Assembly (NCBI GenBank): GCA_016780605.1
Contig: JADHLS010000511.1
Span: forward strand, 1 to 5,040
Origin: Reyranella sp.
Lineage (GTDB): Bacteria; Pseudomonadota; Alphaproteobacteria; Reyranellales; Reyranellaceae
Length of the DNA stretch: 5,040 bases
Direction: 5' to 3'
Both the position numbers and the translations under genes were made by a program. This document shows, piece after piece, positions 1 through 5,040 of the stretch. Numbering within the stretch: the stretch's first letter is position 1; every line of letters starts with the position of its first letter. The notes beneath the pieces are model-generated. The model had not been told where the DNA came from. It ran no database searches and saw nothing but the letters and a program-made list of their open reading frames with translations.

Positions 1-1
1 C

Positions 2-334
2 AATCCCGCGATCGGCCCGCAGGCGCGCGCCTGGATGATGTCGGCCGACGGCAAGCAGGTCGGCAGCGGCGTTCACTACGGACTTGGCACCTTCGTCCGT
101 CCCACCGCGAGGGGCGGCGCCAACTTCTGGCACTGGGGCGCCTGGACCTACGAGTTGCGCGGCGCCTACGACGGCACGCTGAGCGCGTCCTATTCAGCCT
201 TCGCCGTGCGCCTCGGCGCGATCGACACCAACATGGTCGTGCATGTGGCGCCACGGCTGGGGAAGGGTGGAGCGGAAGGCGAGCTCGACCGGACGCTCGG
301 CGCTGCCGCCGAAGCGGTCAGGAGCTGGCCGTAG
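2..334 (+). CDS. C-terminal end of a beta-lactamase-fold serine hydrolase (5' truncated by window edge)
   Basis: The open frame enters from the left edge (first full codon at base 2) and ends at a TAG at 332-334, giving the last 110 residues of a longer protein. The piece contains a YGLG motif (about residue 26 of the fragment) followed by a FWHWGAW stretch (about residues 43-49). A 'YGLG ... HxG' succession is typical of the C-terminal part of class C beta-lactamase/penicillin-binding-protein-like serine hydrolases, where HxG takes the place of the KTG box on strand beta-3. The fragment then continues as alternating strands ending in an alpha helix, as in that fold. The nucleophile SxxK and the YxN motif would lie upstream and cannot be checked, so activity and substrate (esterase, peptidase or beta-lactamase) stay open. 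The stop is one base from the stop of the convergent cupin gene. Confidence 0.6.
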   Translation, partial: NPAIGPQARAWMMSADGKQVGSGVHYGLGTFVRPTARGGANFWHWGAWTYELRGAYDGTLSASYSAFAVRLGAIDTNMVVHVAPRLGKGGAEGELDRTLGAAAEAVRSWP

Positions 335-335
335 C

Positions 336-818
336 TCAAGCGTCGTGCGGCGTGCCGTCCTTGCGGGTGAACACGTACTTGCCGTCGGCGCCGGCCTGGG
401 CGTGGTTGTCGATGTCGGGATAGTCGATCTCGTCGAATGGCGTGCGGTCGCCGACCACCAGCAGCAAAACGTCCGCGGCGGATTTGTTGACGAAGCGATG
501 GGCGTTGCCGCAGCCGGCGGGGAACCCAGCGCACATGCCCCTTCGCAAGGTCTGCTGGCCTTCGTTGGTCTCGAGCACGACCTCGCCGGACACCACCCAG
601 ATGAACTCGTCCTGCCTGCTGTGAGCGTGGCGGGCCGAGGACTGCGCGCCCGGCACGATGCGCGTCAGGTTCACGCCGAAGTTCTTGAGACCGACATGAT
701 CGCCCAACCTGCGGTTCCAACGCTTGCTGTTGTCGGCGCGGAACGCGGCGGGATAGCTGGTGGCATTGCTCTCGGCGAGGTCGGCCGGATCGAAGGCGGG
801 CAGGCGGGGCTTGGTCAT
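336..818 (-). CDS. Small single-domain cupin protein (COG3837-like), 160 aa
   Basis: A 160-residue protein with one well-formed cupin (double-stranded beta-helix) domain. Cupin motif 1 is visible at residues 57-78: G57, then H64-x-H66, four residues, E71, six residues, G78. Motif 2 is at residues 94-111: G94, P100-A-G102, H107, N111, with two extra residues before the histidine. H64, H66, E71 and H107 are the expected metal ligands, so a bound divalent metal is likely. The tail after the barrel has GDRTPFDE and YPDID, which I associate from memory with COG3837-type cupins of unknown function. No signal peptide is seen, so it is probably cytosolic. I chose the ATG at 818 because an upstream in-frame start at 989 would run into the amidohydrolase gene. 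No clear Shine-Dalgarno sequence precedes it (CTCTCCCC lies directly upstream). It lies downstream of the amidohydrolase on the same strand and could be cotranscribed. The substrate is unknown. Confidence 0.85.
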   Translation of the reverse strand: MTKPRLPAFDPADLAESNATSYPAAFRADNSKRWNRRLGDHVGLKNFGVNLTRIVPGAQSSARHAHSRQDEFIWVVSGEVVLETNEGQQTLRRGMCAGFPAGCGNAHRFVNKSAADVLLLVVGDRTPFDEIDYPDIDNHAQAGADGKYVFTRKDGTPHDA

Positions 819-833
819 GGGGAGAGCGTATCC

Positions 834-893
834 CGCCCCGTGTCGTCTCGCGAACGAGACCACCTCATGCCAGCATGAACGGGTCGCGGGGCG
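834..893 (-). other. Nested inverted repeats in the amidohydrolase-cupin gap; possible three-way-junction RNA
   Basis: Between the amidohydrolase stop (896) and the cupin start (818) lie three perfect complementary pairings, one around the other two. The outer stem pairs CGCCCCG (834-840) with CGGGGCG (887-893). Inside are a 6-bp hairpin at 845-860 (GTCTCG/CGAGAC; loop UUCG if transcribed on the minus strand) and a 6-bp inverted repeat at 865-878 (TCATGC/GCATGA; 2-nt spacer, more realistically a 5-bp stem with a 4-nt loop). Together they could fold as a three-way junction that begins two bases after the upstream stop codon and ends 15 bases before the cupin ATG. No U-tract follows, so it does not look like an intrinsic terminator. 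The pairings are seen directly. Any RNA role, such as 3'-end protection, processing or control of cupin translation, is inference. The GGGCGCCC palindrome at 889-896 offers a competing fold. Confidence 0.4.
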
Positions 894-895
894 CC

Positions 896-2581
896 CTACG
901 CCGCGAAACGCCTGATCACCTCGCCCGGCCGCGCCGTGCGCTCGGCGCAGAAGCCCTTGTCGTCGGCGACCCGAGTGCCATTGATCCACACGCCATGCAG
1001 GCCGACCGCCGACGTCGTCAGTCGCGCCGCACCCGCCGGCAGGTCATGGGCGCGCTTCTTGGGCCCGCGCGCGACAGTCTTGGGATCGAACAGCATCAGG
1101 TCGGCGGCATAGCCCTCGCGCAGCAGGCCGCGGCCCTGTAGCCCGAACAGCTTGGCCGGCTGGCCGGTGAGGCGATGCACGGCCTGCGGCAAGTCGAGCA
1201 CGCCGAGATCGCGGCTCCAGTGACCCATCAGGTGCAGGCCGAAGCCCGCGTCGCAGAAAAAGGTGAGATGGGCGCCCGCATCCGACAGCGAGATGTGGGT
1301 GCCGGGATCGGCCAGGATGCGCCCTACCGCCTTCTCATCGTTGTGCAGCAGCTGGGCCACGAACATCGTGTCGAGGTTCTCCGACAGCGCGAAGTCGAGG
1401 ATGCAGTCGAGCGGGTCCTTGCCGGCTTTCTTCGCCAGGTCGGCCAGTGTCGCGCCCTCCAGCGCCCGGTTTTCCGGCCTGGCGACCTCGACGACGAAAA
1501 GCTTGTCCCATTCGCCGTTGAACACCAGCCGGCCGCGCGAGGCCTCCAGCTCGCGCCGCACCGCGTCGCGCCAGCTCTTGTCGCGATAGACCGCCTTCAG
1601 GGCCTCAGGATCATGCGCCGCCATGGCGGGCTTCCATGCCTGCATGCTTTCGAACAGGTAGGGGCTCTTGAAGGTGAAATCCATGCTGAGCGGGCAGCAC
1701 GACGTCTGCGCCACGAGCTCATGGCCGCGCGAGCGGGCGGCGTTGATTTGGTCGAGCGTCGTGAAGGCCGCGGTTGGGTTGGTGTTGGAATGGAAGAGGG
1801 CAGCGATCACCACCGGCCGCCTGGCTTCGATGGCGAGCTCCTCAAGGTAAGGGATCGAGGTCTTGCTGCCCTTGGTCAGCATGTAGACGCCGCGGCCGCT
1901 CTCGCCCATCGTCCGCACCAGCGTGCGCAATTCACGATCGTCGGCGAGGCGCGAGGGCATCGGCGTGCCGCCTTCGCCGTTATGCGCCTCGGCGGTCGAG
2001 GTCGCGAAACCCACGGCGCCGGCCGCCATCGCCTCACGCACCTGCGCCGTGATGGCGGCGATCTCGTCGTCGGTCGCCGTGCGCTCCGTCGCTTGCTCGC
2101 CCATGACGAAGGTGCGGATCGCGGAGTGTCCGGCGAAGCAGGCGACGTTGGGTCCGACACCCTGCCGCTCGAGCATGTCGAGATACTGGGGGAAGCTCTC
2201 GAATTCCCAGCGGATGCCGGCACGCAGGGCATCGAGCGACATGCCCTCGACGTGGGTGAGATGGCGCATGGTGAGGTCGCGGTCGCCGGGTTTGCAGGGC
2301 GCGATGGTGAAGCCACAATTGCCCAGCACGGCCGTCGTGACGCCGAGCGCCGGCGAGGGATCGACGAAGGGATCCCAGGTGATCTGGGCATCGTAGTGGG
2401 TGTGGCCGTCGATGATGCCGGGCGCCAGCGCCAGGCCGTCGGCCTTCATTGTCTCCTTGGCCGCGCCAAGCTTGCTCCCGATGGCGGCAATCCTGCCATC
2501 GGTCACTCCAAGGTCGCCCTGCATCGGCGCGCTGCCCGCGCCGTCGTGGATCTCGGCGTCCTTGATGACCAGGTCGAACAT
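896..2581 (-). CDS. D-aminoacylase-like (COG3653-type) amidohydrolase, 561 aa
   Basis: A metal-dependent amidohydrolase resembling N-acyl-D-amino-acid deacylases, which hydrolyse the amide of N-acylated D-amino acids; the true substrate here cannot be read from sequence. The N-terminal small beta domain (residues 1-55) is followed by a TIM barrel with APGIIDGHTHYDAQ (about 53-66; metal ligands H60 and H62), the NCGFTIAP motif (88-95; C89 matches the zinc-bridging cysteine of D-aminoacylase), GHSAIR (151-156), LFHSN (262-266; H264) and SLSDAGAHL (431-439; catalytic Asp D434). The C-terminal segment EGYAADLMLFDP and VWINGTRV (531-538) closes the small domain, as in this superfamily. The length suits the COG3653 group. 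The ATG at 2581 is set by a strong GGAGGA ribosome site; the open frame continues upstream to 3307 but only opposite another gene. No signal peptide, so cytoplasmic. Position 237 is Lys where classical D-aminoacylases appear to have a zinc-ligand His. A related dihydroorotase or hydantoinase-like activity is less likely. Confidence 0.88.
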   Translation of the reverse strand: MFDLVIKDAEIHDGAGSAPMQGDLGVTDGRIAAIGSKLGAAKETMKADGLALAPGIIDGHTHYDAQITWDPFVDPSPALGVTTAVLGNCGFTIAPCKPGDRDLTMRHLTHVEGMSLDALRAGIRWEFESFPQYLDMLERQGVGPNVACFAGHSAIRTFVMGEQATERTATDDEIAAITAQVREAMAAGAVGFATSTAEAHNGEGGTPMPSRLADDRELRTLVRTMGESGRGVYMLTKGSKTSIPYLEELAIEARRPVVIAALFHSNTNPTAAFTTLDQINAARSRGHELVAQTSCCPLSMDFTFKSPYLFESMQAWKPAMAAHDPEALKAVYRDKSWRDAVRRELEASRGRLVFNGEWDKLFVVEVARPENRALEGATLADLAKKAGKDPLDCILDFALSENLDTMFVAQLLHNDEKAVGRILADPGTHISLSDAGAHLTFFCDAGFGLHLMGHWSRDLGVLDLPQAVHRLTGQPAKLFGLQGRGLLREGYAADLMLFDPKTVARGPKKRAHDLPAGAARLTTSAVGLHGVWINGTRVADDKGFCAERTARPGEVIRRFAA

Positions 2582-2585
2582 CGTT

Positions 2586-2591
2586 TCCTCC
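2586..2591 (-). promoter_or_regulatory. Ribosome binding site of the amidohydrolase gene
   Basis: On the minus strand GGAGGA lies four bases before the ATG at 2581, a close match to the anti-Shine-Dalgarno complement. It decides the start of the amidohydrolase: the frame stays open for another 242 codons upstream, but no comparable site supports a longer protein. Confidence 0.8.
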
Positions 2592-2635
2592 GGATTTGCC
2601 CCATGGTGTGACGCGCCGGCCACCTTTTCCAGGAC

Positions 2636-2649
2636 CTTTGGCGCTAAAG
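2636..2649. repeat. Imperfect 14-bp palindrome in the divergent intergenic region
   Basis: CTTTGGCGCTAAAG is symmetric at six of its seven base pairs. It sits in the 74-base space between the divergent amidohydrolase and nucleotidyltransferase genes, just upstream of the nucleotidyltransferase ATG. Its size would suit a dimeric regulator, but there is no second copy in the window and no regulator gene nearby. It could equally be chance. I found no convincing -35/-10 pair in this region on either strand. Confidence 0.25.
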
Positions 2650-2655
2650 AAAGCC

Positions 2656-3486
2656 ATGACCGTTGCAAACGACGAAGCCCTGCTCGGCCGTCTGGTCGGG
2701 GCGCTGGTGCCAGTTCCGGGTATCGAGGCCGTCGCGCTCGGCGGTTCGCGCGCCCGCGGCACGGCCAGCGCCCACTCGGACTATGATATTGGCCTCTACT
2801 ACCGCGCCGGCCGGGCGATCGACGTCGGCGCCCTGGCGCGCGCTGTCGCCGCCCTTGACGATCGAGGCGCCCGTGCCGAGGTGACGCCGCTTGGCGGCTG
2901 GGGCCCCTGGATCGACGGCGGTGGCTGGCTGCTGATCGGCGGCGTCCATGTCGACCTGCTCTATCGCGAGCTCGATCGCGTAGCCTCGGCGATCGACGAC
3001 GCCCATGCCGGCAAGGTCGAGCCGCACTACCAACCGGGCCATCCGCACGCCTTTCTGCCGATGATTTATGCGGGCGAGGTGGCGTACGCGCGCCTGCTGC
3101 ACGATCCGGCAGGTTCGCTGGCCGAGTTGCAGGTCCGGACAACGCCCTATCCGCCCACGCTGGCTGAGGCGCTGCGCCGTCGCTTTGAATGGGAGGCGAC
3201 GTTTGCGCTCGCCAACGTGCGCAAGAGTCTCGACCGCGGCGATGTCTCCTACCTGGCGGGTTGTGTGTTTCGTGCCATTGCGTCGCTGTGCCAGGTGCTG
3301 TTTGCATTGAATGGAGTCTGGCTCCTGAACGAGAAGGGGGCGGTGGCCGCGGTCGACGACTTCGCCCGCAAGCCTGCGGATTTCTCGCGGCGCATCTCGC
3401 GCCTCTACGCCGATCTCGGCTCGGGCGCTGGCGCGGCTGCGCTCGATTGTCTGGCAGGGCTTTTGGAGGAGGTGCAAAGCCTTTAG
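2656..3486 (+). CDS. Nucleotidyltransferase-fold protein with helical C-terminal domain, 276 aa
   Basis: The N-terminal domain has the DNA polymerase beta-type nucleotidyltransferase signature: GGSRARG (residues 29-35) followed by SDYDIGLYY (41-49), with D42 and D44 as the two metal-binding aspartates, and a third acidic position in GVHVDLLYRELD (96-107; D100). All three carboxylates are present, so it is probably active in moving a nucleotide (often AMP) to a small molecule or macromolecule. From about residue 130 it is mostly helical, ending in FALNGVWLLNEKGAV (216-230) and KPADF (239-243), as I recall from DUF4037-like or related antibiotic-nucleotidyltransferase-like proteins. No signal peptide or membrane segment. 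I chose the ATG at 2656 (weak AAAGAAAG site) because the extra 20 residues from 2596 are proline/arginine rich and lack a ribosome site. It is much larger than MNT antitoxins and no HEPN partner is adjacent. The Bug-protein gene follows after 37 bases. The substrate is unknown. Confidence 0.82.
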   Translation: MTVANDEALLGRLVGALVPVPGIEAVALGGSRARGTASAHSDYDIGLYYRAGRAIDVGALARAVAALDDRGARAEVTPLGGWGPWIDGGGWLLIGGVHVDLLYRELDRVASAIDDAHAGKVEPHYQPGHPHAFLPMIYAGEVAYARLLHDPAGSLAELQVRTTPYPPTLAEALRRRFEWEATFALANVRKSLDRGDVSYLAGCVFRAIASLCQVLFALNGVWLLNEKGAVAAVDDFARKPADFSRRISRLYADLGSGAGAAALDCLAGLLEEVQSL

Positions 3487-3514
3487 GTTGCCCGACAAGA
3501 CAAGAGACGATCTC

Positions 3515-3520
3515 GGAGGA
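3515..3520 (+). promoter_or_regulatory. Ribosome binding site of the Bug-type binding protein gene
   Basis: GGAGGA lies three bases before the ATG at 3524. It favours this start over the in-frame TTG at 3488, which would add 12 hydrophilic residues in front of the signal peptide. The initiation region (GGAGGAACGATG) is nearly the same as that of the amidohydrolase gene (GGAGGAAACGATG). Confidence 0.75.
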
Positions 3521-3523
3521 ACG

Positions 3524-4492
3524 ATGGCGGGGTTGAAACGCCGCGGCTTTGTCGCGGCGACGGCGGGGCTGGCCTTGGCGCCAGCTGTGGCGAGGGGACA
3601 GGCCTATCCCTCCAAGCAGGTGCGCGTGGTCGTGCCCTATCCGGCGGGCGGCGGCACCGATCTCGTGGCGCGCCTGATCGTGCCGCGGCTCGCCGAGCGT
3701 TGGCGGCAGACCGTCATCATCGACAACAAGGGCGGCGCCAGCGGGATTTTAGGCAGCGACATCGTCGCCAAGGCGGCGCCCGATGGCTACACGCTGCTGG
3801 TGATGACCAGCGCCCACACCATCAACCCCTTCACTACCAGGCAATTGCCTTACGACACCGAACGCGACTTCACGCCGATCACCGTCCTGGTGAGCGGTGC
3901 GCTGACCCTGGTCGGCTCGCCCAAGGCAGGCATCGACAGCATGGACAAGTTCCTGGCCGCCGCGCGCGCCGAGCCCGGCAAGTACCAGTTCGGCAGCACC
4001 GAGAACACCACGCGCATGGTGGGCGAGCTGTTCCGGGTGAAGAGTGGCCTCAAGATCGAGAACGTGGCCTACAAGGGCGCGGCACCGATGATGCAGGAAC
4101 TGGTCGGCGGCCACATACCGGTCGGCTTCACGAGCCCGCTCACGGCGATGTCGCATCACCGCAACGGCACGTTGCGCATGCTGGCGGTGACCAGCGAGAA
4201 ACGGCTGTCGGTCCTGCCGGACGTGCCGACGATGGCCGAGGCGGGCGTGCCGGGCGTCGACCGGCCGGCGTGGTTCGCCCTCCTGGGTCCGGGCAACATG
4301 CCGCCCGACCTGGCGATGCGCATCCGCAACGATGTCGTTGCCGTGCTGGCCGAGCCCGAGACGCTCGCCAAGATCCGCGATCTCGCAAGCGAACCGGGCG
4401 GCGAGGCGCCGGATGCCTTCGCGCAGCGCATCAAGGACGAGCTGGTCGTTTGGCGCGAGACGGCAAACGCGGCCGGCATCGAGCCGGAGTGA
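3524..4492 (+). CDS. Bug/TctC-family periplasmic solute-binding protein with Tat-type signal, 322 aa
   Basis: A tripartite tricarboxylate transporter (TTT) family extracytoplasmic receptor; such proteins usually bind carboxylates or related small molecules in the periplasm and present them to a TctA/TctB membrane pair. Residues 1-27 form a signal peptide with a twin-arginine pattern (KRRGFVA, 5-11), a hydrophobic alanine/leucine stretch and a likely cleavage after GQA (25-27), followed by YPSKQVRVVVPYPAGGGTD (28-46), the classic Bug N-terminus. Further family marks are DNKGGASGILGSDIVA (67-82), PDGYTLL (86-92), AYKGAAPMMQELVGGHI (182-198) and LPDVPTMAEAGVPG (231-244). Length and motif order fit the family throughout, with no sign of damage. 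Like many Bug genes it is an orphan here: no tctA or tctB is in the window. It may share a transcript with the nucleotidyltransferase gene 37 bases upstream. The stop is one base from that of the convergent EthD gene. The ligand cannot be assigned. Confidence 0.92.
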   Translation: MAGLKRRGFVAATAGLALAPAVARGQAYPSKQVRVVVPYPAGGGTDLVARLIVPRLAERWRQTVIIDNKGGASGILGSDIVAKAAPDGYTLLVMTSAHTINPFTTRQLPYDTERDFTPITVLVSGALTLVGSPKAGIDSMDKFLAAARAEPGKYQFGSTENTTRMVGELFRVKSGLKIENVAYKGAAPMMQELVGGHIPVGFTSPLTAMSHHRNGTLRMLAVTSEKRLSVLPDVPTMAEAGVPGVDRPAWFALLGPGNMPPDLAMRIRNDVVAVLAEPETLAKIRDLASEPGGEAPDAFAQRIKDELVVWRETANAAGIEPE

Positions 4493-4493
4493 C

Positions 4494-4826
4494 TCAGCCG
4501 ATAACGGTCTTCTCCTCGACGACGTAGCTCTTGATGCGCCCAATGAAGAGGGCGCCGTCGTCGTGTAGCGCCTTCATCTGCGGCGAGCGTGCGGCGGCCT
4601 CGAAGGTGGCCTGATCGTCGAACCACAGCTCGGCGATTCCGTCGATTGCGACGTCGGTCGCGGGGATGTCGGCCCGGGTGCGTTCGCCCGAGATGTGGTT
4701 CTGCACATAGCGGCGCAAGCCGGGCACGGCGTGGGCCAATGGCGCATGCACCTCGACCCAGTGCTTCATGAAGCGCTCATGGGTCCAGCCGTCCTTGCGA
4801 GTCAGCAGGCCGATGGTCTTGATCAT
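4494..4826 (-). CDS. EthD-domain protein, 110 aa
   Basis: A small ferredoxin-fold protein of the EthD family (dimeric alpha+beta barrel). The N-terminal half shows the family pattern: strand MIKTIGLLTRKDG (1-13), W14-T-x-E17-x-F19 helix start, HWVEVHAPLAHAVPGL (22-37) with the conserved H27-A-P, and RRYVQNHI (38-45). The second half gives the ELWFDD strand (66-71) and the helix starting at QATFEAA (72-78), as in the other half of the barrel. EthD itself is needed with the ethRABC cytochrome P450 genes for ether breakdown in actinobacteria, but most family members are uncharacterised, and no P450 is nearby, so an ether-degrading role should not be assumed. Cytosolic, no signal peptide. The ATG at 4826 has an AAGGAGGA site at a slightly long distance. 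It is divergent from the hydrolase gene and convergent with the Bug gene. Confidence 0.88.
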   Translation of the reverse strand: MIKTIGLLTRKDGWTHERFMKHWVEVHAPLAHAVPGLRRYVQNHISGERTRADIPATDVAIDGIAELWFDDQATFEAAARSPQMKALHDDGALFIGRIKSYVVEEKTVIG

Positions 4827-4827
4827 G

Positions 4828-4856
4828 ATGGCAATGTCCTCCTTGGGCGTTACTAT
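4828..4856 (+). promoter_or_regulatory. Weak candidate sigma-70 promoter for the terminal hydrolase gene
   Basis: ATGGCA (4828-4833, four of six matches to TTGACA) and TACTAT (4851-4856, four of six to TATAAT) are 17 bases apart. If used, transcription would begin at or within a base or two of the ATG at 4862, giving a leaderless mRNA, which fits the lack of a Shine-Dalgarno sequence there. Both boxes are weak, and chance matches of this quality are common. Confidence 0.25.
4837..4844 (-). promoter_or_regulatory. Ribosome binding site of the EthD gene
   Basis: On the minus strand AAGGAGGA ends ten bases before the ATG at 4826. The match to the anti-Shine-Dalgarno complement is excellent, though the spacing is somewhat long. 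It lies within the 35-base gap to the divergent hydrolase gene, so the EthD transcript must start close to or inside the hydrolase reading frame. Confidence 0.65.
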
Positions 4857-4861
4857 GCACC

Positions 4862-5040
4862 ATGATTCGACACCTTCTCATTGCACTCGTTGTGTTGTTC
4901 GCTGGCGACGCCGCCGCGCAAAGTGTGCGTTTCCCGAGCGTTGCCGTCGGCAATAGCGCCGCCGGCCCGGAGATCACCGGCTGGATGTACCGGCCTTCCG
5001 GTGCGGGACCCTATCCGGGCATCGTGCTCGCCCATACCTG
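4862..5040 (+). CDS. N-terminus of a secreted dienelactone-hydrolase-like alpha/beta hydrolase (3' truncated by window edge)
   Basis: The ATG at 4862 opens a frame of 59 complete codons that continues past the right edge; it is too short to stand out by length alone. The start MIRHLLIALVVLFAGDAAAQ is a good Sec signal peptide (charged n-region, hydrophobic core, AAA at 17-19 with likely cleavage before Q20), so the product is probably periplasmic. After it, GWMYRPSGAGPYPGIVLAHT (residues 40-59) matches the first strands of dienelactone hydrolase-type alpha/beta hydrolases, in which a 'P-x-G-x-GP-x-P' turn leads into the strand carrying the oxyanion-hole H-G/T-C segment. The nucleophile elbow and the rest of the triad lie outside the window, so the enzyme's activity and substrate cannot be judged. 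No Shine-Dalgarno sequence is visible. The gene is divergent from the EthD gene, 35 bases away. Confidence 0.7.
   Translation, partial: MIRHLLIALVVLFAGDAAAQSVRFPSVAVGNSAAGPEITGWMYRPSGAGPYPGIVLAHT

Noticed and set aside
845..860. The UUCG hairpin as an intrinsic terminator of the amidohydrolase gene
   Set aside because: The bases after it on the minus strand are GC-rich with no run of U, so it lacks the second half of a terminator.
1175..2611. A 478-codon plus-strand open frame opposite the amidohydrolase
   Set aside because: It is the antisense of a well-recognised enzyme, has no family-like motifs or ribosome site, and is explained by GC-rich codon use.
2582..3307. A 242-residue N-terminal extension of the amidohydrolase frame
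   Set aside because: It runs opposite the nucleotidyltransferase gene, is rich in arginine and proline as expected of a high-GC shadow frame, and the strong ribosome site at 2586-2591 fixes the start at 2581.
2656..3486. An MNT antitoxin of a HEPN/MNT toxin-antitoxin pair
   Set aside because: The protein is about twice the usual size, and neither neighbour resembles a HEPN protein.
3488..3523. A TTG start for the Bug protein 12 codons upstream
   Set aside because: It would put a charged segment before the signal peptide; the ATG at 3524 has GGAGGA in place and gives the usual family length.
3749..4543. A 264-codon minus-strand open frame opposite the Bug protein gene
   Set aside because: It lies antisense to a complete, motif-rich gene, and its histidine/arginine-rich composition is typical of a shadow frame.
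4820..4829. Overlapping short palindromes (TGATCA, ATCATGAT) at the EthD start as an operator
   Set aside because: They overlap the start codon, are very short and are partly imposed by the Met-Ile codons; chance is the simpler explanation.

Overview
The window looks like a chromosomal segment of a high-GC proteobacterium, most likely an alphaproteobacterium with a large catabolic genome (Rhodospirillales or Hyphomicrobiales type; Reyranella-like is only a guess). The basis is the strong G/C bias at third codon positions, the Bug-type periplasmic solute-binding protein, an EthD-family protein, a COG3653-type amidohydrolase and a tight mixed-strand layout. I see no mobile element, tRNA, rRNA, CRISPR array or phage gene.

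Layout, left to right: the 3' end of a beta-lactamase-fold serine hydrolase (+); a small single-domain cupin (-), one base away tail to tail; a 77-base gap with an unusually regular set of nested inverted repeats; a 561-residue D-aminoacylase-like amidohydrolase (-) that reads toward the cupin; a 74-base divergent intergenic region; a nucleotidyltransferase-fold protein (+); a Tat-type, Bug/TctC-like solute-binding protein (+); an EthD-domain protein (-), again one base away tail to tail; and the 5' end of a secreted dienelactone-hydrolase-like alpha/beta hydrolase (+) that runs off the window. No stretch longer than 77 bases lacks a gene.

Working together: amidohydrolase and cupin may be cotranscribed on the minus strand, and nucleotidyltransferase and Bug protein on the plus strand, with the 74-base region between as a shared divergent control region. 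The gene set (amidohydrolase, small-molecule binding protein, EthD, two hydrolases) suggests scavenging and breakdown of organic acids or acylated compounds, but no complete pathway is visible and no membrane partner for the Bug protein (TctA/TctB) is present.

I found no convincing new multi-gene system. The most unusual non-coding signal is the possible three-helix RNA in the amidohydrolase-cupin gap (834-893). Smaller points of interest are the apparent replacement of a zinc-ligand histidine in the amidohydrolase and a possible leaderless start for the last gene.
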